Source: Mycobacterium sp. Z3061
GTDB taxonomy: Bacteria > Actinomycetota > Actinomycetes > Mycobacteriales > Mycobacteriaceae
Length of the DNA stretch: 64,000 bases
Reading direction: 5' to 3'
Assembly (NCBI RefSeq): GCF_031583025.1
Contig: NZ_CP134062.1
Location: 5,243,234 to 5,307,233 of the forward strand
The notes beneath the pieces were generated by a model. That model had not been told where the DNA came from and did not search any database. It was given only the letters and a program-made list of their open reading frames with translations. Positions 20,466-30,221 of this stretch are shown one piece after another (the stretch's first letter is position 1; each line of letters opens with the position of its first letter). A program made the translations under genes and the position numbers.

Positions 20466-22388
20466 CTATTGCCCGGTCTTGACCCATTGACCGGCGTCAC
20501 CAACGATGCCGACCGGCACCGCACCGGTCAGGCTGACGTTCTGCACGCTGGGGCCGGCACCGACGATCGTGGTGTCCTGCAGGATGGGCAGCACGGTCGA
20601 CATGTTCCACAGCCGCGGCTCTACCGCGGTGATCACGTCATTGATGTTTTTAGACCCGTTGAGGGCGGCGTCGATGTTCGACTCGATGCTGCGGTCGCAG
20701 ATGCCGGTGAGGTTCGACGGCGCCTTCACCAGCGCGCCCGGTTCGGGCTGGCGACTCGGCGTCGTCGGCGCCGAGGTGGTGTCCGGCGCCGCCTGAGTCG
20801 TCGCGACGGGAGACGTCGACGACGTACTGGTAGTAGTCGGAGGGGCATTCGGCGCGGGCACTTCCGTCGCCTCCAGCGCCGGACACCCGAACCGGGAGGC
20901 CAAGGAAGTGGCCAGGTTTCCGCCGGCCTGATGCCAACCCACCAGCGCGTCCACCTGATGGTTGATCAGCGCGTCGCGATACAGCGTCACGGGATCCAGG
21001 GCCAGCACGCTCGCGGCGATACCGACATTGCGCAGCTGGTCCGCGGCGGTGTTGGCAACGGCCACCGACGTCGGATCGTTGACAGCCACCCCGATCACCA
21101 ACGACAACTGCTTGCCGTCCTTGCTGATTCGGCCCCGGATGACTTCCGGCGGCCCGGTGCTCACCGGCGCCGTCGCGGAAGTCGGGGCCGGCGAAACCGA
21201 AGTGCTGCTTTCGATCTGGAAGCCGGCGGCTTCCAGAAGGCCCATCGCCGCCGTGGTGCTCAGGGCCGGCGGCGCAGTCGGCACATAGCCGGGGTCACTG
21301 GGCGAGCGAATCTGCGCCTGAGCCAGGGTGACGGTGTTGTCACTGCCGGCACCCACCGCAGCCAGCAGGTCGACGTCGACCAGACCCAAAATAGCCTTCC
21401 GGACCTGTGCGTCGGCCAGCTTGGGTTCGTTCGCCCGCAGCGTCAGCTGCATCACCCGGGGCGTCACGATCCGGGCGGTCCGCACATCGGGAATGGCCGA
21501 CAGTTGGGCGAAAGCGGCCGACCCGCCGTGCACCTGGGCCACCTGGGTGTCGCCGTTGCGCACCGAGTCGGCCAGAGCGGCTGGGGCGCCGGCGCGCCGG
21601 AACTGAATGAGCGCCGGTTTGGCGGGCGGTCCCCAATAGCGATCGTTGCGGGCGATCAGGATCTCGTCGCGCTGGGGGTCGATGTTCTCCACCCGGAATT
21701 GCCCGCCGGTGACCGGCAGGGCGCGCGCCAACCCGGAGGAGAATCCGCCCGGGACGTCCTTGACGATGTGCGCCGGCAACAGGTTGTTGAACAACTCGCG
21801 CCACGCCGGGTACGGCTGGGCGAAGGTGACGACGGCTTGCTTGCCCCCCTCGAGGGACTGGACGTTCGTGATGAGGTCATATCCGGCCGGATCCACCACG
21901 CCGGGCTGGCTCACCATCTGCCGCCACAGGTACCAGAAGTCGTCGGCAGCGATCGGGGCGTTGTCGGTCCACTGCGCCTCTGGCCGGATCTTGTACGTGA
22001 CGGTGAACGGATTCTCGCTGGTCACATCCGCCGACACCAGCAGGGTGGGGTCCATCTCCCAGCGCGACCCTGTCGACGAATTGGGGTCGGGCACCGGGCG
22101 GAACGCGCTGGGCAGCACCAGGGCGCTGATCGCCGCGTTCACCGGAGACAGGTCCGAGAGCAGGTGTGGGTTGAAGCCGGCCCCGATCGAGTCGATTCCC
22201 ATGATGATCTGGGAAGGATGCTGCGGCGGCGGCGGCGTGTTGTGCGGGGTATCGGTGCTCTGCGGCGCCGGCGGCGGACTCACCGTGCACCCCGACAACA
22301 CCAGCCCGATGGCCGCTACCAGCACGCCGATCGCCACCAGGACGTGACGGGCTCGGTGCAGCACGCCAATCAGGGTATCGAGCCGCAC
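20466..22388 (-). CDS. lpqW: Lipoprotein LpqW, substrate-binding-protein fold, PIM/LAM branch-point regulator
   Basis: A 640-residue lipoprotein. The signal peptide ends in the lipobox VLSGC (Cys near residue 34), followed by a Pro/Thr-rich linker and a family 5 extracellular solute-binding domain ([14 protein letters not shown] through [22 protein letters not shown]). In mycobacteria LpqW controls the flow of intermediates between polar PIMs and lipoarabinomannan by acting on PimE, whose gene is also in this window. GTG 22388 lies six bases after the typA stop, so it is the second gene of a typA-lpqW operon. A low-complexity Thr/Ser/Pro insert (around residues 500-545) differs between species. 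Confidence 0.92.
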   Translation of the reverse strand: MRLDTLIGVLHRARHVLVAIGVLVAAIGLVLSGCTVSPPPAPQSTDTPHNTPPPPQHPSQIIMGIDSIGAGFNPHLLSDLSPVNAAISALVLPSAFRPVPDPNSSTGSRWEMDPTLLVSADVTSENPFTVTYKIRPEAQWTDNAPIAADDFWYLWRQMVSQPGVVDPAGYDLITNVQSLEGGKQAVVTFAQPYPAWRELFNNLLPAHIVKDVPGGFSSGLARALPVTGGQFRVENIDPQRDEILIARNDRYWGPPAKPALIQFRRAGAPAALADSVRNGDTQVAQVHGGSAAFAQLSAIPDVRTARIVTPRVMQLTLRANEPKLADAQVRKAILGLVDVDLLAAVGAGSDNTVTLAQAQIRSPSDPGYVPTAPPALSTTAAMGLLEAAGFQIESSTSVSPAPTSATAPVSTGPPEVIRGRISKDGKQLSLVIGVAVNDPTSVAVANTAADQLRNVGIAASVLALDPVTLYRDALINHQVDALVGWHQAGGNLATSLASRFGCPALEATEVPAPNAPPTTTSTSSTSPVATTQAAPDTTSAPTTPSRQPEPGALVKAPSNLTGICDRSIESNIDAALNGSKNINDVITAVEPRLWNMSTVLPILQDTTIVGAGPSVQNVSLTGAVPVGIVGDAGQWVKTGQ

Positions 22389-22393
22389 GCGGC

Positions 22394-24283
22394 CTACCCG
22401 CGAGCCTTGGCGCGCGAGCGGCTGCGGGCACGTGAGGTGGCGTCCAACTCGACCTTGCGTACCCGGACGATCTCCGGAGTCACCTCGACGCATTCATCCT
22501 GGGCGCAGAACTCCATCGCCTGCTCCAGGTCGAGTTCGAGCGGCTTGGCCAGCGTCTCGATGACGTCGGCCGTCGACGAACGCATATTGGTGAGCTTCTT
22601 CTCCCGGGTGACGTTGATATCGAGGTCTTCGGCCCGCGGGTTGATCCCGACGACCATGCCCTCGTACGTGTCCTGACCGGGTTCGACGAAGAACTGGCCC
22701 CGGTCGGCGAGCGCGATCAGCGCGAACGGCGTGATGACTCCGGTGCGGTCGGACACCAGTGAGCCGGTGTGGCGGGCGCGGATCTCGCCGGCCCACGGCC
22801 GGTAGCCGTCGAACACCGCGTTGGCGATGCCGGTGCCGCGGGTCAGCGTGAGGAAGTCGGTGCGGAAGCCGATCAGGCCACGGCTGGGCACGATGAAGTC
22901 CATCCGGACCCAACCGGCCGCGTGGTTGGTCATCTCCTCCATGCGGCCCTTACGGGCGGCCATCAGCTGCGTGATCGCGCCGACGAATTCCTCGGGGCAG
23001 TCGATCGTCATCGCTTCGAACGGCTCGTGCAGCTTGCCGTCGATCGTCCGGGTGACCACCTGCGGCTTGCCGACCGTGAGCTCGAAACCCTCCCGCCGCA
23101 TCGTCTCGACCAGCACCGCCAGCGCCAGCTCGCCGCGACCCTGCACCTCCCAGGCGTCGGGCCGGCCGATGTCGACGACCCGGATCGAGACGTTGCCGAT
23201 CAGCTCGGTGTCCAGCCGGTTGCGGACCATGCGTGCCGTCAGCTTGTGCCCGGACACCTTGCCGGCCAGCGGCGAGGTGTTGGTGCCGATGGTCACCGAG
23301 ATGGCCGGTTCGTCGACGTGGATTCGCGGCAGGGCGTGGGCATGGTCGGGGTCGGCCAGGGTGTCGCCGATCATGATCTCGGGCAGCCCCGCGACCGCCA
23401 CGATGTCTCCTGCTGTCGCCTCCTCTGTCGGGCTGCGCTCGACACCCTCGGTGGCCAGCAGTTCGGTGATCTTGGCGTTGGTGATGACGGGCACCCCGTC
23501 CACCTCACGCATCCACGCCACCTGCTGGCCTTTGCGCAGCTTGCCGTTGTAGATGCGGATCAGGGCCAGCCGGCCCAGGAAGGCCGACGCGTCGAGGTTG
23601 GTGACCAGGGCCTGCAACGGCGCTTCCGGGTCACCCGAGGGCGCCGGTATGTGCTCCATCAGCACCTCGAACAGTGGGTCGAGGTTGTCGCCGGCCGGCG
23701 CCTCACCGTCGGCGGGTTGCTCCGTGCTGGCGATACCGGCGCGCCCGGAGGCGTACAGCGTCGGCAGGCCCAGCGCGTGCTCGGCCGCCGCGGCCGCTTC
23801 GGGGTCGAGGTCGGAGGCGACGTCGAGCAGCAGATCGTGGCTGGAGTCGACGACCTCGCTGATCCGGGCATCGGGTCGGTCGGTCTTGTTGACCACGAGG
23901 ATCACCGGCAGATGTGCCTGCAGCGCCTTGCGCAGCACGAACCGGGTCTGCGGCAGTGGACCCTCCGACGCGTCGACGAGCAGCAACACCCCGTCCACCA
24001 TGGACAGACCGCGTTCCACCTCACCGCCGAAGTCGGCGTGCCCGGGCGTGTCGATGACATTTATTACTGTCAGCGTTCCGTCCGCGTTGTGACGGTGCAC
24101 GGCCGTGTTCTTGGCCAGAATGGTGATGCCCTTTTCCTTCTCCAGGTCACCGCTGTCCATGATGCGTTCCTGGGTGTCGTCACCACGGTGGGTCAGCGCA
24201 CCGGACTGTCGCAGCATCGCGTCGACCAGGGTTGTTTTGCCGTGGTCGACGTGGGCGACGATGGCGACATTGCGGAATGGCAC
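22394..24283 (-). CDS. typA: Ribosome-associated GTPase TypA/BipA
   Basis: A 629-residue translational GTPase. The G motifs are AHVDHGKTT (G1), EKGITI (G2), DTPGHADF (G3) and NKTDRPDA (G4). Domain II, an EF-G-like domain V, and the BipA-specific C-terminal domain ([35 protein letters not shown]) follow, with a basic tail [10 protein letters not shown]. BipA binds the ribosome under stress and assists large-subunit assembly. GTG 24283 gives [16 protein letters not shown], the conserved start. The open frame extends upstream without conservation. Confidence 0.95.
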   Translation of the reverse strand: MPFRNVAIVAHVDHGKTTLVDAMLRQSGALTHRGDDTQERIMDSGDLEKEKGITILAKNTAVHRHNADGTLTVINVIDTPGHADFGGEVERGLSMVDGVLLLVDASEGPLPQTRFVLRKALQAHLPVILVVNKTDRPDARISEVVDSSHDLLLDVASDLDPEAAAAAEHALGLPTLYASGRAGIASTEQPADGEAPAGDNLDPLFEVLMEHIPAPSGDPEAPLQALVTNLDASAFLGRLALIRIYNGKLRKGQQVAWMREVDGVPVITNAKITELLATEGVERSPTEEATAGDIVAVAGLPEIMIGDTLADPDHAHALPRIHVDEPAISVTIGTNTSPLAGKVSGHKLTARMVRNRLDTELIGNVSIRVVDIGRPDAWEVQGRGELALAVLVETMRREGFELTVGKPQVVTRTIDGKLHEPFEAMTIDCPEEFVGAITQLMAARKGRMEEMTNHAAGWVRMDFIVPSRGLIGFRTDFLTLTRGTGIANAVFDGYRPWAGEIRARHTGSLVSDRTGVITPFALIALADRGQFFVEPGQDTYEGMVVGINPRAEDLDINVTREKKLTNMRSSTADVIETLAKPLELDLEQAMEFCAQDECVEVTPEIVRVRKVELDATSRARSRSRAKARG

Positions 24284-24342
24284 GTCGGTGATTGTGGCAG
24301 CGGGACCCGCTAATAGCGAACTGAGCACTAGCATCCCCCCGT

Positions 24343-25905
24343 ATGGACGAGATGGCCTTCGGTCGTTACCGTCTGCTCGGATTGATCGGCGAAGGCGGTA
24401 TGGGCCAGGTGTATAAGGCCCACGACACGGTCATCGGGCGCGATGTGGCCGTGAAGGTGCTACCGCCTCATCTGGGTGCCCTGGATGGCTACCGGGACCG
24501 TTTTCGCCGCGAGGCGACGGTCGCGGCGCGGCTCACCGAGCCTCACATCGTTCCCATCTACGACACCGGAGAGACCGACGGACACCTCTATCTGGTGATG
24601 CCGATCATCGAAGGCGTTGATCTCCGAACCGTTCTGCGCCGGGAGGGACGATTGTCTCCGCCGCGTGCAGTCCGGGTGATCCAGCAGCTCGCCGCCGCGC
24701 TCAACGCGGCCCATAGAAACGGGCTGGTCCACCGCGATGTCAAGCCCTCCAACGCCTTGGTGACCGGCGACGACCACGTTTACCTCATCGATTTCGGTGT
24801 CGCGCACGATGCCGCGGCAACCAGAATCACCCAAACAGGCTCCATGTTGGGGACGTTCGCCTACATGGCTCCCGAGCGCTTCACCAGCGGCAGTACCGAC
24901 CCCCGCACGGACGTCTACTCTCTCACCTGCCTGCTGTACGAATGTCTCACTGGCGCAACGCCTTTTCCGGGCAACAGCATGCATCAGCAAATCACGGGCC
25001 ACCTGACGGTCGAGCCGCCCAAGCCGACGCGCTGCGACCCGCGGGTCCCGCCCGCGTTCGACGACGTCGTCGCGCGCGGGATGGCCAAACATCCCGAGGA
25101 GCGCTATCAATCCGTCCTCGAACTCGCCGCCGCCGCCCAGCGCGCGCTCCGCCTGCCCCCAGGACCGCCGCCTATGGACGCCGGCGTTGCCCGTCGCGAT
25201 TCGCCGCCTGCGTCGGCCGTGCCACCGCGGGCGGAGCGTGACTCAGCCCGCACCGTTGCCGCACCCGTCTCCGGTCCGACACCGCCGCACCGGCCCCCGC
25301 CGGCGCATCGCCCCGGCATGGCGACGCAGCCCATCGGAACCCGACGATTCACAGTCCTGCTGTTCGGCGTGGTCTGGGTGTCATGCGCCACAGCGGTGCT
25401 TCTCACCACCTGGCTGAATTCGCAGTACTCGGTTCAGTTCGGGGACCGGGCTCAGCCGTATGCCGTGGTGTTCGCAACCCTTCCCGGGATCGCGCTCCTG
25501 CTCTTCGGCCGTGGCCGGGTGAAGGCGGACTTCACGGTGCTGGGTTGCGCTCTGCTGGCACTCGGACTCTCCGCGCTCGTTCTGGCGCTGCGGCCCGAGA
25601 ATGGGCTTTTGTACCGGTTCTACGCGTATGACTGGCTTGTCGCGATTGCTTCAGTCGTGCCGCTACTGCTGATCATCGCCGCACTGCTCCACTCACGTCC
25701 CCGCCTCGCACTCGCCAAAGGAATTGTGGCCGTTGGTTTTACGATCCTGATGTTGGCAATGTTCGATGAGGTGCTCAAAGACGTCGTCGGCGATTTCTAT
25801 CTCAGGGGTGCGACTCTTCTCTATGGCGCCTTCCCGGGCCTGGTGATGGCGATAGCGGGCGGAGCGACGTGGCTGCTCGCCCGTCGAGAGGGTCGATCAC
25901 CTTAG
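24343..25905 (+). CDS. Membrane serine/threonine protein kinase with polytopic C-terminal domain
   Basis: 520 residues. The N-terminal kinase domain (about 7-268) is complete: glycine loop GEGGMG (16-21), Lys38 in AVKVL, HRDVKPSN with catalytic Asp132, DFG (150-152), and APE within MAPERF. A Pro-rich linker (about 272-325) leads to about six hydrophobic helices (from FTVLLFGVVWVSC near 335 to the end). Most mycobacterial kinases have a single helix and an outside sensor, so the multi-helix membrane domain is unusual and may be the sensor. It resembles PknF/PknH-type catalytic domains but I assign no name. It lies between typA and mutT2 and its 3' end overlaps mutT2 by nine bases. Confidence 0.9.
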   Translation: MDEMAFGRYRLLGLIGEGGMGQVYKAHDTVIGRDVAVKVLPPHLGALDGYRDRFRREATVAARLTEPHIVPIYDTGETDGHLYLVMPIIEGVDLRTVLRREGRLSPPRAVRVIQQLAAALNAAHRNGLVHRDVKPSNALVTGDDHVYLIDFGVAHDAAATRITQTGSMLGTFAYMAPERFTSGSTDPRTDVYSLTCLLYECLTGATPFPGNSMHQQITGHLTVEPPKPTRCDPRVPPAFDDVVARGMAKHPEERYQSVLELAAAAQRALRLPPGPPPMDAGVARRDSPPASAVPPRAERDSARTVAAPVSGPTPPHRPPPAHRPGMATQPIGTRRFTVLLFGVVWVSCATAVLLTTWLNSQYSVQFGDRAQPYAVVFATLPGIALLLFGRGRVKADFTVLGCALLALGLSALVLALRPENGLLYRFYAYDWLVAIASVVPLLLIIAALLHSRPRLALAKGIVAVGFTILMLAMFDEVLKDVVGDFYLRGATLLYGAFPGLVMAIAGGATWLLARREGRSP

Positions 25906-26292
25906 TCCGCAGAGAGCTTGGGTGAGGGCTCCCACCCACCCGCGATCTGCCGGCACCCAATCGACATCGGGCAGTTCATCGACGCTCACCCAGCGCAGCG
26001 CCCCATGATCATTCGGTTGCGGTTCACCCCGAACCAAATGCACGTGGTAGGCCCGCAGCACCGTCGTGTCGGTGAGGTGAACGTCATCGCCGAGGCGCCC
26101 GCCGACGGTGACGTCGATTCCCAGCTCTTCGGCGAGTTCGCGAGCCAGTGCGGCGCTCTCGGACTCCCCCGCGGCCACCTTGCCGCCGGGCAGTTCCCAG
26201 CGGCCGGCCAAGTCCGGAGGTCGCAGACGTTGCGCCACCAACACCGACGCCCCCCGGAAGACGGCCCCGGCGACAACGATCTGGGTCGGCAT
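25897..26292 (-). CDS. mutT2: NUDIX hydrolase MutT2
   Basis: 131 residues with the NUDIX box GGKVAAGESESAALARELAEELG (residues roughly 38-60, G-x5-E-x7-REUXEE-x-G pattern complete). M. tuberculosis MutT2 hydrolyses dCTP, 5-methyl-dCTP and to a lesser degree 8-oxo-dGTP for nucleotide-pool cleaning. ATG 26292 gives MPTQIVVAGAVF, matching the family start; the frame remains open to 26343. It is divergent from the pterin dehydratase gene and convergent on the kinase gene. Confidence 0.9.
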   Translation of the reverse strand: MPTQIVVAGAVFRGASVLVAQRLRPPDLAGRWELPGGKVAAGESESAALARELAEELGIDVTVGGRLGDDVHLTDTTVLRAYHVHLVRGEPQPNDHGALRWVSVDELPDVDWVPADRGWVGALTQALCGLR

Positions 26293-26319
26293 GGCCACTG
26301 ACGGTATACCGTCGGCGTT

Positions 26320-26610
26320 ATGGCCGTTCTCACCGATGAGCAAGTAGACGCCGCACTACCAGAAGGCTGGGAGCGCGCCGACGGCGCGTTGCGGCGCTCC
26401 ATCAAATTTCCGGCCTTCTTGGCCGGCATTGACGCCGTGCGCCGGGTGGGCGAACACGCGGAAGCCCAGGATCATCACCCGGATATTGATATCCGTTGGC
26501 GGACAGTGACTTTCGTTCTGGTGACGCACTCTGAAGGCGGCATCACCCAGAAGGACATCGATATGGCGCGTGACATCAACGGGATTGTGGCAGCGGCTTC
26601 GTCGCAGTAG
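26320..26610 (+). CDS. Pterin-4a-carbinolamine dehydratase family protein
   Basis: A 96-residue PCD/DCoH family protein with the signature [19 protein letters not shown], holding the EAQxHHP-type active-site histidines, and a C-terminal [11 protein letters not shown] helix. It dehydrates 4a-hydroxytetrahydropterin; in mycobacteria without an obvious phenylalanine hydroxylase the physiological role is unclear. The locus equals Rv1159A. Its 3' end overlaps that of pimE by 35 bases (convergent). Confidence 0.9.
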   Translation: MAVLTDEQVDAALPEGWERADGALRRSIKFPAFLAGIDAVRRVGEHAEAQDHHPDIDIRWRTVTFVLVTHSEGGITQKDIDMARDINGIVAAASSQ

Positions 26611-27781
26611 CCGGGCCTGATGCCGGCGCGACCCGCCGCGCCGACCGTGTCGTTGCCACCCACCCCAACGTCGCCAGCGCCGCGACCACGTACACCGACC
26701 CGGCCCAGGCCAGGTACCACGGCCGGCTGATCACCCAGATGGTCGGCTGCTCGAAGCTCAGCAGCCACGGCACGCCGATCACCGTGAGCACCAGCCAGCC
26801 CCAACCGAGGATCTTCGCCCCCAGACGCTCCCGCAGCGGTCCGTGGATCAACCAGATCATCAACGGCACCAACCACACCCAGTGGTGCGTCCAGGAAATG
26901 GGCGAGAGCAGCAGCCCGAACAGTTCGACCACCAGCAGCCGGCCCAGGGCGTCGGAGTTGTCCAGGGCGCGCCACGCCAGGACGGCGACGACCGCCGTGA
27001 CGACGAGAGCGGCCAGCACCAGCGGCCCGTATCCGGCGTCGTGGCCGACGATGCGCGAAATCGCGCCCCGCCAGGACTGATTGAACGAGGTGGCGATCGG
27101 CCCCACCCGGTGCGCGTCGCCCAGCAGGTCGGTGAAGTAGTAACGGGCCTGATCGCCGACCACCAACAGCGACACCCCGATCGTGCAGAGAAACACCGCC
27201 AGCGAGAACAACGCCGCCGACCAGCGGCGCGCGCCCAGCAGGTAGATGCCGGCGACCGCGGGGGTCAGCTTGACGGCGGCCGCCACCCCCACCAACGCCC
27301 CGGACAACCACCATCGCGTGGTGTACACCGCATACAGCACTGCGAGCACGAGGAACACGTTGATCTGCCCGTAGTCGAAGTTGCTGCGCAACGGTTCGAT
27401 CCAGATGCTGACCGCGGTCCACAGCATCGCCGCCGTCCGGTCCGCGGCGGTGCCGATCAATCGTTGGCTGACCCGCACCACGCCGTACAACGCCGCCACG
27501 ATTGCGACGTGCCAGAGGAACGCCAGCACGCCGAACGGCACGAAATGAAGCGGGTAGAGGATCACCGCAGCAAACGGCGGATAGGTGAACGGCAGCGGGA
27601 AGTCCGGCGTCTGGTCGGCGTAGACGTAGCTGTACAGGGTGCCGGGGTGATCCAGGGCGGCGGCACCGCCGACGTAGACGTGCAGGTCGACGAAGTTCGC
27701 TCCGTTCGGCGCGAGATAGGTCCACCCGAATCTCGCGGCGATGCTGAGGATCAGCAGCGGCAGCGCCAGCGTCTGCAGCAA
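26576..27781 (-). CDS. pimE: Polyprenyl-phosphomannose-dependent alpha-(1,2)-mannosyltransferase PimE
   Basis: About 401 residues (DUF2029/GT87 family) with about 11 membrane helices. The early extracytoplasmic loop has the conserved [20 protein letters not shown] with the catalytic-type Asp, then [12 protein letters not shown], and a late [15 protein letters not shown]. PimE adds the fifth mannose to PIM4 in polar PIM synthesis. TTG 27781 is the first standard start in the frame. The frame stays open upstream, with [10 protein letters not shown] resembling the N-terminal cytosolic part of the M. tuberculosis enzyme, but with no ATG, GTG or TTG, so the true start is uncertain. It is functionally linked to LpqW. 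Confidence 0.88.
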   Translation of the reverse strand: MLQTLALPLLILSIAARFGWTYLAPNGANFVDLHVYVGGAAALDHPGTLYSYVYADQTPDFPLPFTYPPFAAVILYPLHFVPFGVLAFLWHVAIVAALYGVVRVSQRLIGTAADRTAAMLWTAVSIWIEPLRSNFDYGQINVFLVLAVLYAVYTTRWWLSGALVGVAAAVKLTPAVAGIYLLGARRWSAALFSLAVFLCTIGVSLLVVGDQARYYFTDLLGDAHRVGPIATSFNQSWRGAISRIVGHDAGYGPLVLAALVVTAVVAVLAWRALDNSDALGRLLVVELFGLLLSPISWTHHWVWLVPLMIWLIHGPLRERLGAKILGWGWLVLTVIGVPWLLSFEQPTIWVISRPWYLAWAGSVYVVAALATLGWVATTRSARRVAPASGPATATKPLPQSR

Positions 27782-27960
27782 GCTGCGACGGCGACGGGAA
27801 GTTGCTGCCGCGTCGGCGGCCGAAGTCGTATTTACCGGCCCAACTTTACCGACCCGCCCGCGCGCCGAGCCTTTTATAACGGCGCGAACACGATTCCCAG
27901 GTCGGCGGTCACCGCCGCCACTCGTATCGGTAACGATCCCATAAATGCCACACGTGTCAC

Positions 27961-27988
27961 TTGAGTCACTTCTGTACCAGGCTAGCTT
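27961..27988 (+). promoter_or_regulatory. Candidate promoter of the Rv1158c-like gene
   Basis: TTGAGT and TAGCTT spaced by 16 bases, 39 bases before the ATG 28027 of the Pro/Ala-rich protein gene. It fits a SigA-type promoter loosely and is supported only by motif and position. Confidence 0.25.
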
Positions 27989-28026
27989 CGGCTCTGGGAC
28001 CAGTCATCGAACCTTCAGGGAGAGTC

Positions 28027-28818
28027 ATGCCAACCATCTGGACTTACGTCCGAGCCGCCGCCGTTCTGGTCGGCTCGTCTGCCGCACTACTGACCGGCGG
28101 CATCGCCCACGCCGACCCCGCCCCCGCTCCGGCGGAGACCAACATTCCTCAGCAGCTGATCGCGTCGGCGGCCAACGCCCCGCAGATACTGCAGAACCTG
28201 GCAACCGCTCTGGGCGCAACGCCTCCGGCACCCCAGGGTGTGCTGCGCGCTCCGGACCCGGCGCCGGCCGCTCCCGGTGGGCTGAACCTGCCGTCGGTGG
28301 TGCCCGGGGCGACCGCTCCGGCTCCCGCCACCGCGCCCGCGGCTACTCCGTCCATTCCCGGGGTGAACGCTCCGCTCCCCGGCCTCACCGCGCCCGCCGC
28401 TCCGGCCGCACCGGCGCCCGCCTCGGTTCCGTCGATTCCGGGAGTGAACGCACCGCTGCCCAGCCTGGCGGCCCCGGCCGCCCCGGCCGCACCCGCACCG
28501 GCGTCGGTCCCGTCGATCCCCGGAGTGAACGCACCGCTGCCTGGCCTCACCGCCCCGGCCGCCCCGGCCGCACCGGCTCCGGCGTCGCTTCCGATACCAG
28601 GGGTCACCACGCCGATTCCGGGTGTCACGGCTCCTGCGGCACCCGCGGTGCCCGCGACTCCTGCCTCGTCGTTGCCGGGTCTGGCCACGGCGATCCCGGG
28701 GCTCGCCCAGGCCGCGTTGCCGGCTATCACCTCAGGAATTCCGGGGCTGTCCGGCGCCGGTGCACCGGGCGCGCCGGGAGCCAGCGGGCCGCAGACGCTG
28801 CTCGCGGCCCTGCCCTGA
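28027..28818 (+). CDS. Secreted Ala/Pro-rich repeat protein (Rv1158c-like)
   Basis: 263 residues. The signal peptide ends GGIAHADP (cleavage after about residue 29). The mature protein is Ala+Pro-rich with three 27-residue repeats (residues 109-189, core SIPGVNAPLPGLTAPAAP) and a degenerate fourth, then IPGL-containing tail repeats. Such sequence is expected to form an extended polyproline-type stalk in the cell envelope. It corresponds to Rv1158c in position; no function is known. ATG 28027 has GGGAGAG just upstream. It is followed 53 bases later by another secreted Pro/Ala-rich gene. Confidence 0.8.
   Translation: MPTIWTYVRAAAVLVGSSAALLTGGIAHADPAPAPAETNIPQQLIASAANAPQILQNLATALGATPPAPQGVLRAPDPAPAAPGGLNLPSVVPGATAPAPATAPAATPSIPGVNAPLPGLTAPAAPAAPAPASVPSIPGVNAPLPSLAAPAAPAAPAPASVPSIPGVNAPLPGLTAPAAPAAPAPASLPIPGVTTPIPGVTAPAAPAVPATPASSLPGLATAIPGLAQAALPAITSGIPGLSGAGAPGAPGASGPQTLLAALP
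28351..28677 (+). repeat. 81-base tandem repeats in the Rv1158c-like gene
   Basis: Three near-identical 81-base units (28351-28431, 28432-28512, 28513-28593) coding for 27 residues each, followed by a diverged fourth unit. Adjacent near-identity suggests recent duplication and possible copy-number variation. Confidence 0.75.
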
Positions 28819-28871
28819 GACCAGTAGTCACCGACGACTGACCTAACACCAACAACCCGGGAGAAAACACC

Positions 28872-29981
28872 GTGGCAAGCACTTGGAGTCTGTCCAAAGG
28901 TTTGGCCGCAGTCGTCGTCACTTCGGCTGCCGCGCTCATGTTCAGTCCGAGCGCGGCAGCCGACCCGGCGACACCGCCGCCCAACCCCGCTCAACAGCTA
29001 CCGGGGCTGCCGGCGTTGACCGAGTTGAGTCCGATAATCCAGCAGGCGGCCGGTAATCCGGCGCAGGCGACGCAGCTTCTGATGGCCGCGGCGCAGGCAT
29101 TCACCCACAATCCGTCGGCACCCAGCGAGGCCAAGAACGTCGCCTCGTCGGTCAATCAGTTCGTCGCCGACCCCGGCGGAAGCCCGCATTTGAGCAGCCA
29201 GGTACCCCCCGGCGGCACCCCGCCCGAGGGCGCCCAGGTGCCGCATGTCCCGCCTCCCGGCGTCGAGCCCGGCACACTTCCGCATCTGCCGACGGGCGTC
29301 GACCCCCATCACGCGGCGGGCCCGGCTCCTGAGGGCGACGTCCCCTCCGTGGTCACCCCCCGGCCGGTCGACCCGCCACCTCCCGGGCCGGAACCGGCAC
29401 CCCGCGCTCTGCCCGCGCCGGCACCGGCCGCCGCACCCGCGGCGCTACCCGCTCCGGCGCCCGCACCGGCTCCGGCGCCCGCCGCCGCACCCGCGCCGGC
29501 ACCCGCTCCGGCGGCCTGGTCACCCGCTCCGGCCGCGGCCCCGGCGGCCGCGACTCCGGCCTTCGGCCCCGATGCCCCACCGACCCAGGACTTCATGTAC
29601 CCCTCGATCGGCACGAACTGCCTCGGTGACGGCACGAACGCCCTGGCAACGGCGTTGTCGGTGGCCGGACCGGCCCCCATCCCGACGCCGGGTCCCGGGC
29701 CGGGACAGACCGCTTACGTGTTCACCGCGGTCGGGACGCCCGGGCCGGCCGATGTGCAGCGTCTGCCCTTGAACGTCACGTGGGTCAACCTCACCACCGG
29801 CAAATCGGGCAGTGCCACGCTCAAGCCGCGCACCGACATCAACGGGGAAGGCCCTACGACGCTGACCGCGATCGTAGACACCGGTTCGGGCAGCATCATG
29901 TCGACAATCTTCGGGCAGGTCACCACAAAAGATCGTCAGTGCCAGTTCATGCCCACCATCGGCTCGACGGTGGTGCCGTAA
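28872..29981 (+). CDS. Secreted Ala/Pro-rich protein (Rv1157c-like)
   Basis: 369 residues. The signal peptide ends SPSAAADP (about residue 30). A helical N-terminal mature part (about 40-100) is followed by a long Pro/Ala/Gly linker (130-225) with APAPAPA runs, and a folded C-terminal domain (about 235-369) containing PSIGTNCLGDGTNALATALS and a final Cys (DRQCQF), so one disulfide is likely. It matches Rv1157c in order and length. GTG 28872 follows GGGAGAAAACACC. The role in the envelope is unknown. It is probably in one operon with the preceding secreted repeat protein. Confidence 0.82.
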   Translation: MASTWSLSKGLAAVVVTSAAALMFSPSAAADPATPPPNPAQQLPGLPALTELSPIIQQAAGNPAQATQLLMAAAQAFTHNPSAPSEAKNVASSVNQFVADPGGSPHLSSQVPPGGTPPEGAQVPHVPPPGVEPGTLPHLPTGVDPHHAAGPAPEGDVPSVVTPRPVDPPPPGPEPAPRALPAPAPAAAPAALPAPAPAPAPAPAAAPAPAPAPAAWSPAPAAAPAAATPAFGPDAPPTQDFMYPSIGTNCLGDGTNALATALSVAGPAPIPTPGPGPGQTAYVFTAVGTPGPADVQRLPLNVTWVNLTTGKSGSATLKPRTDINGEGPTTLTAIVDTGSGSIMSTIFGQVTTKDRQCQFMPTIGSTVVP

Positions 29982-29996
29982 CTTGCCGCACCGGAC

Positions 29997-30060
29997 CCGC
30001 GAGGGTGCGCGGATGTACATCGGCCACGGCGTGTCGGTGTACGGATGCGCACGCTCGCGG
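29997..30060. terminator. Long hairpin between convergent genes
   Basis: CCGCGAGGGTGCGC (29997-30010) pairs with GCGCACGCTCGCGG (30047-30060) with one mismatch. It lies between the stops of the Rv1157c-like gene (+) and the DUF1059 gene (-), where a bidirectional terminator is expected. Confidence 0.6.
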
Positions 30061-30074
30061 CGTGCGGCGTCGCG

Positions 30075-30221
30075 TCAGTAGGCCATGAACAAGATGGCGT
30101 CCCGGTCGTAGTCCAGACCGGGGTGGACGCTGGCCAGGTGGGCCTGAGTCAGCTCGACCAACTCATCCTCGTCCTTGCCGACGATGGCTTCCCCGCACGG
30201 ACAAGTGATGTGTGTCTTCAC
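30075..30221 (-). CDS. DUF1059-type small protein
   Basis: 48 residues starting VKTHITCPCGEAIVGKDEDE and ending RDAILFMAY. The C-P-C-G-E motif and the HLASVHPGLD stretch with two His suggest a small metal-binding domain of the DUF1059 type. The GTG start overlaps the stop of the upstream HhH-GPD gene as GTGA, and AAAGGAAAGG lies eight bases before it inside that gene, so translation is coupled. The function is unknown; its link to a DNA-repair-like gene is noted. Confidence 0.75.
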   Translation of the reverse strand: MKTHITCPCGEAIVGKDEDELVELTQAHLASVHPGLDYDRDAILFMAY

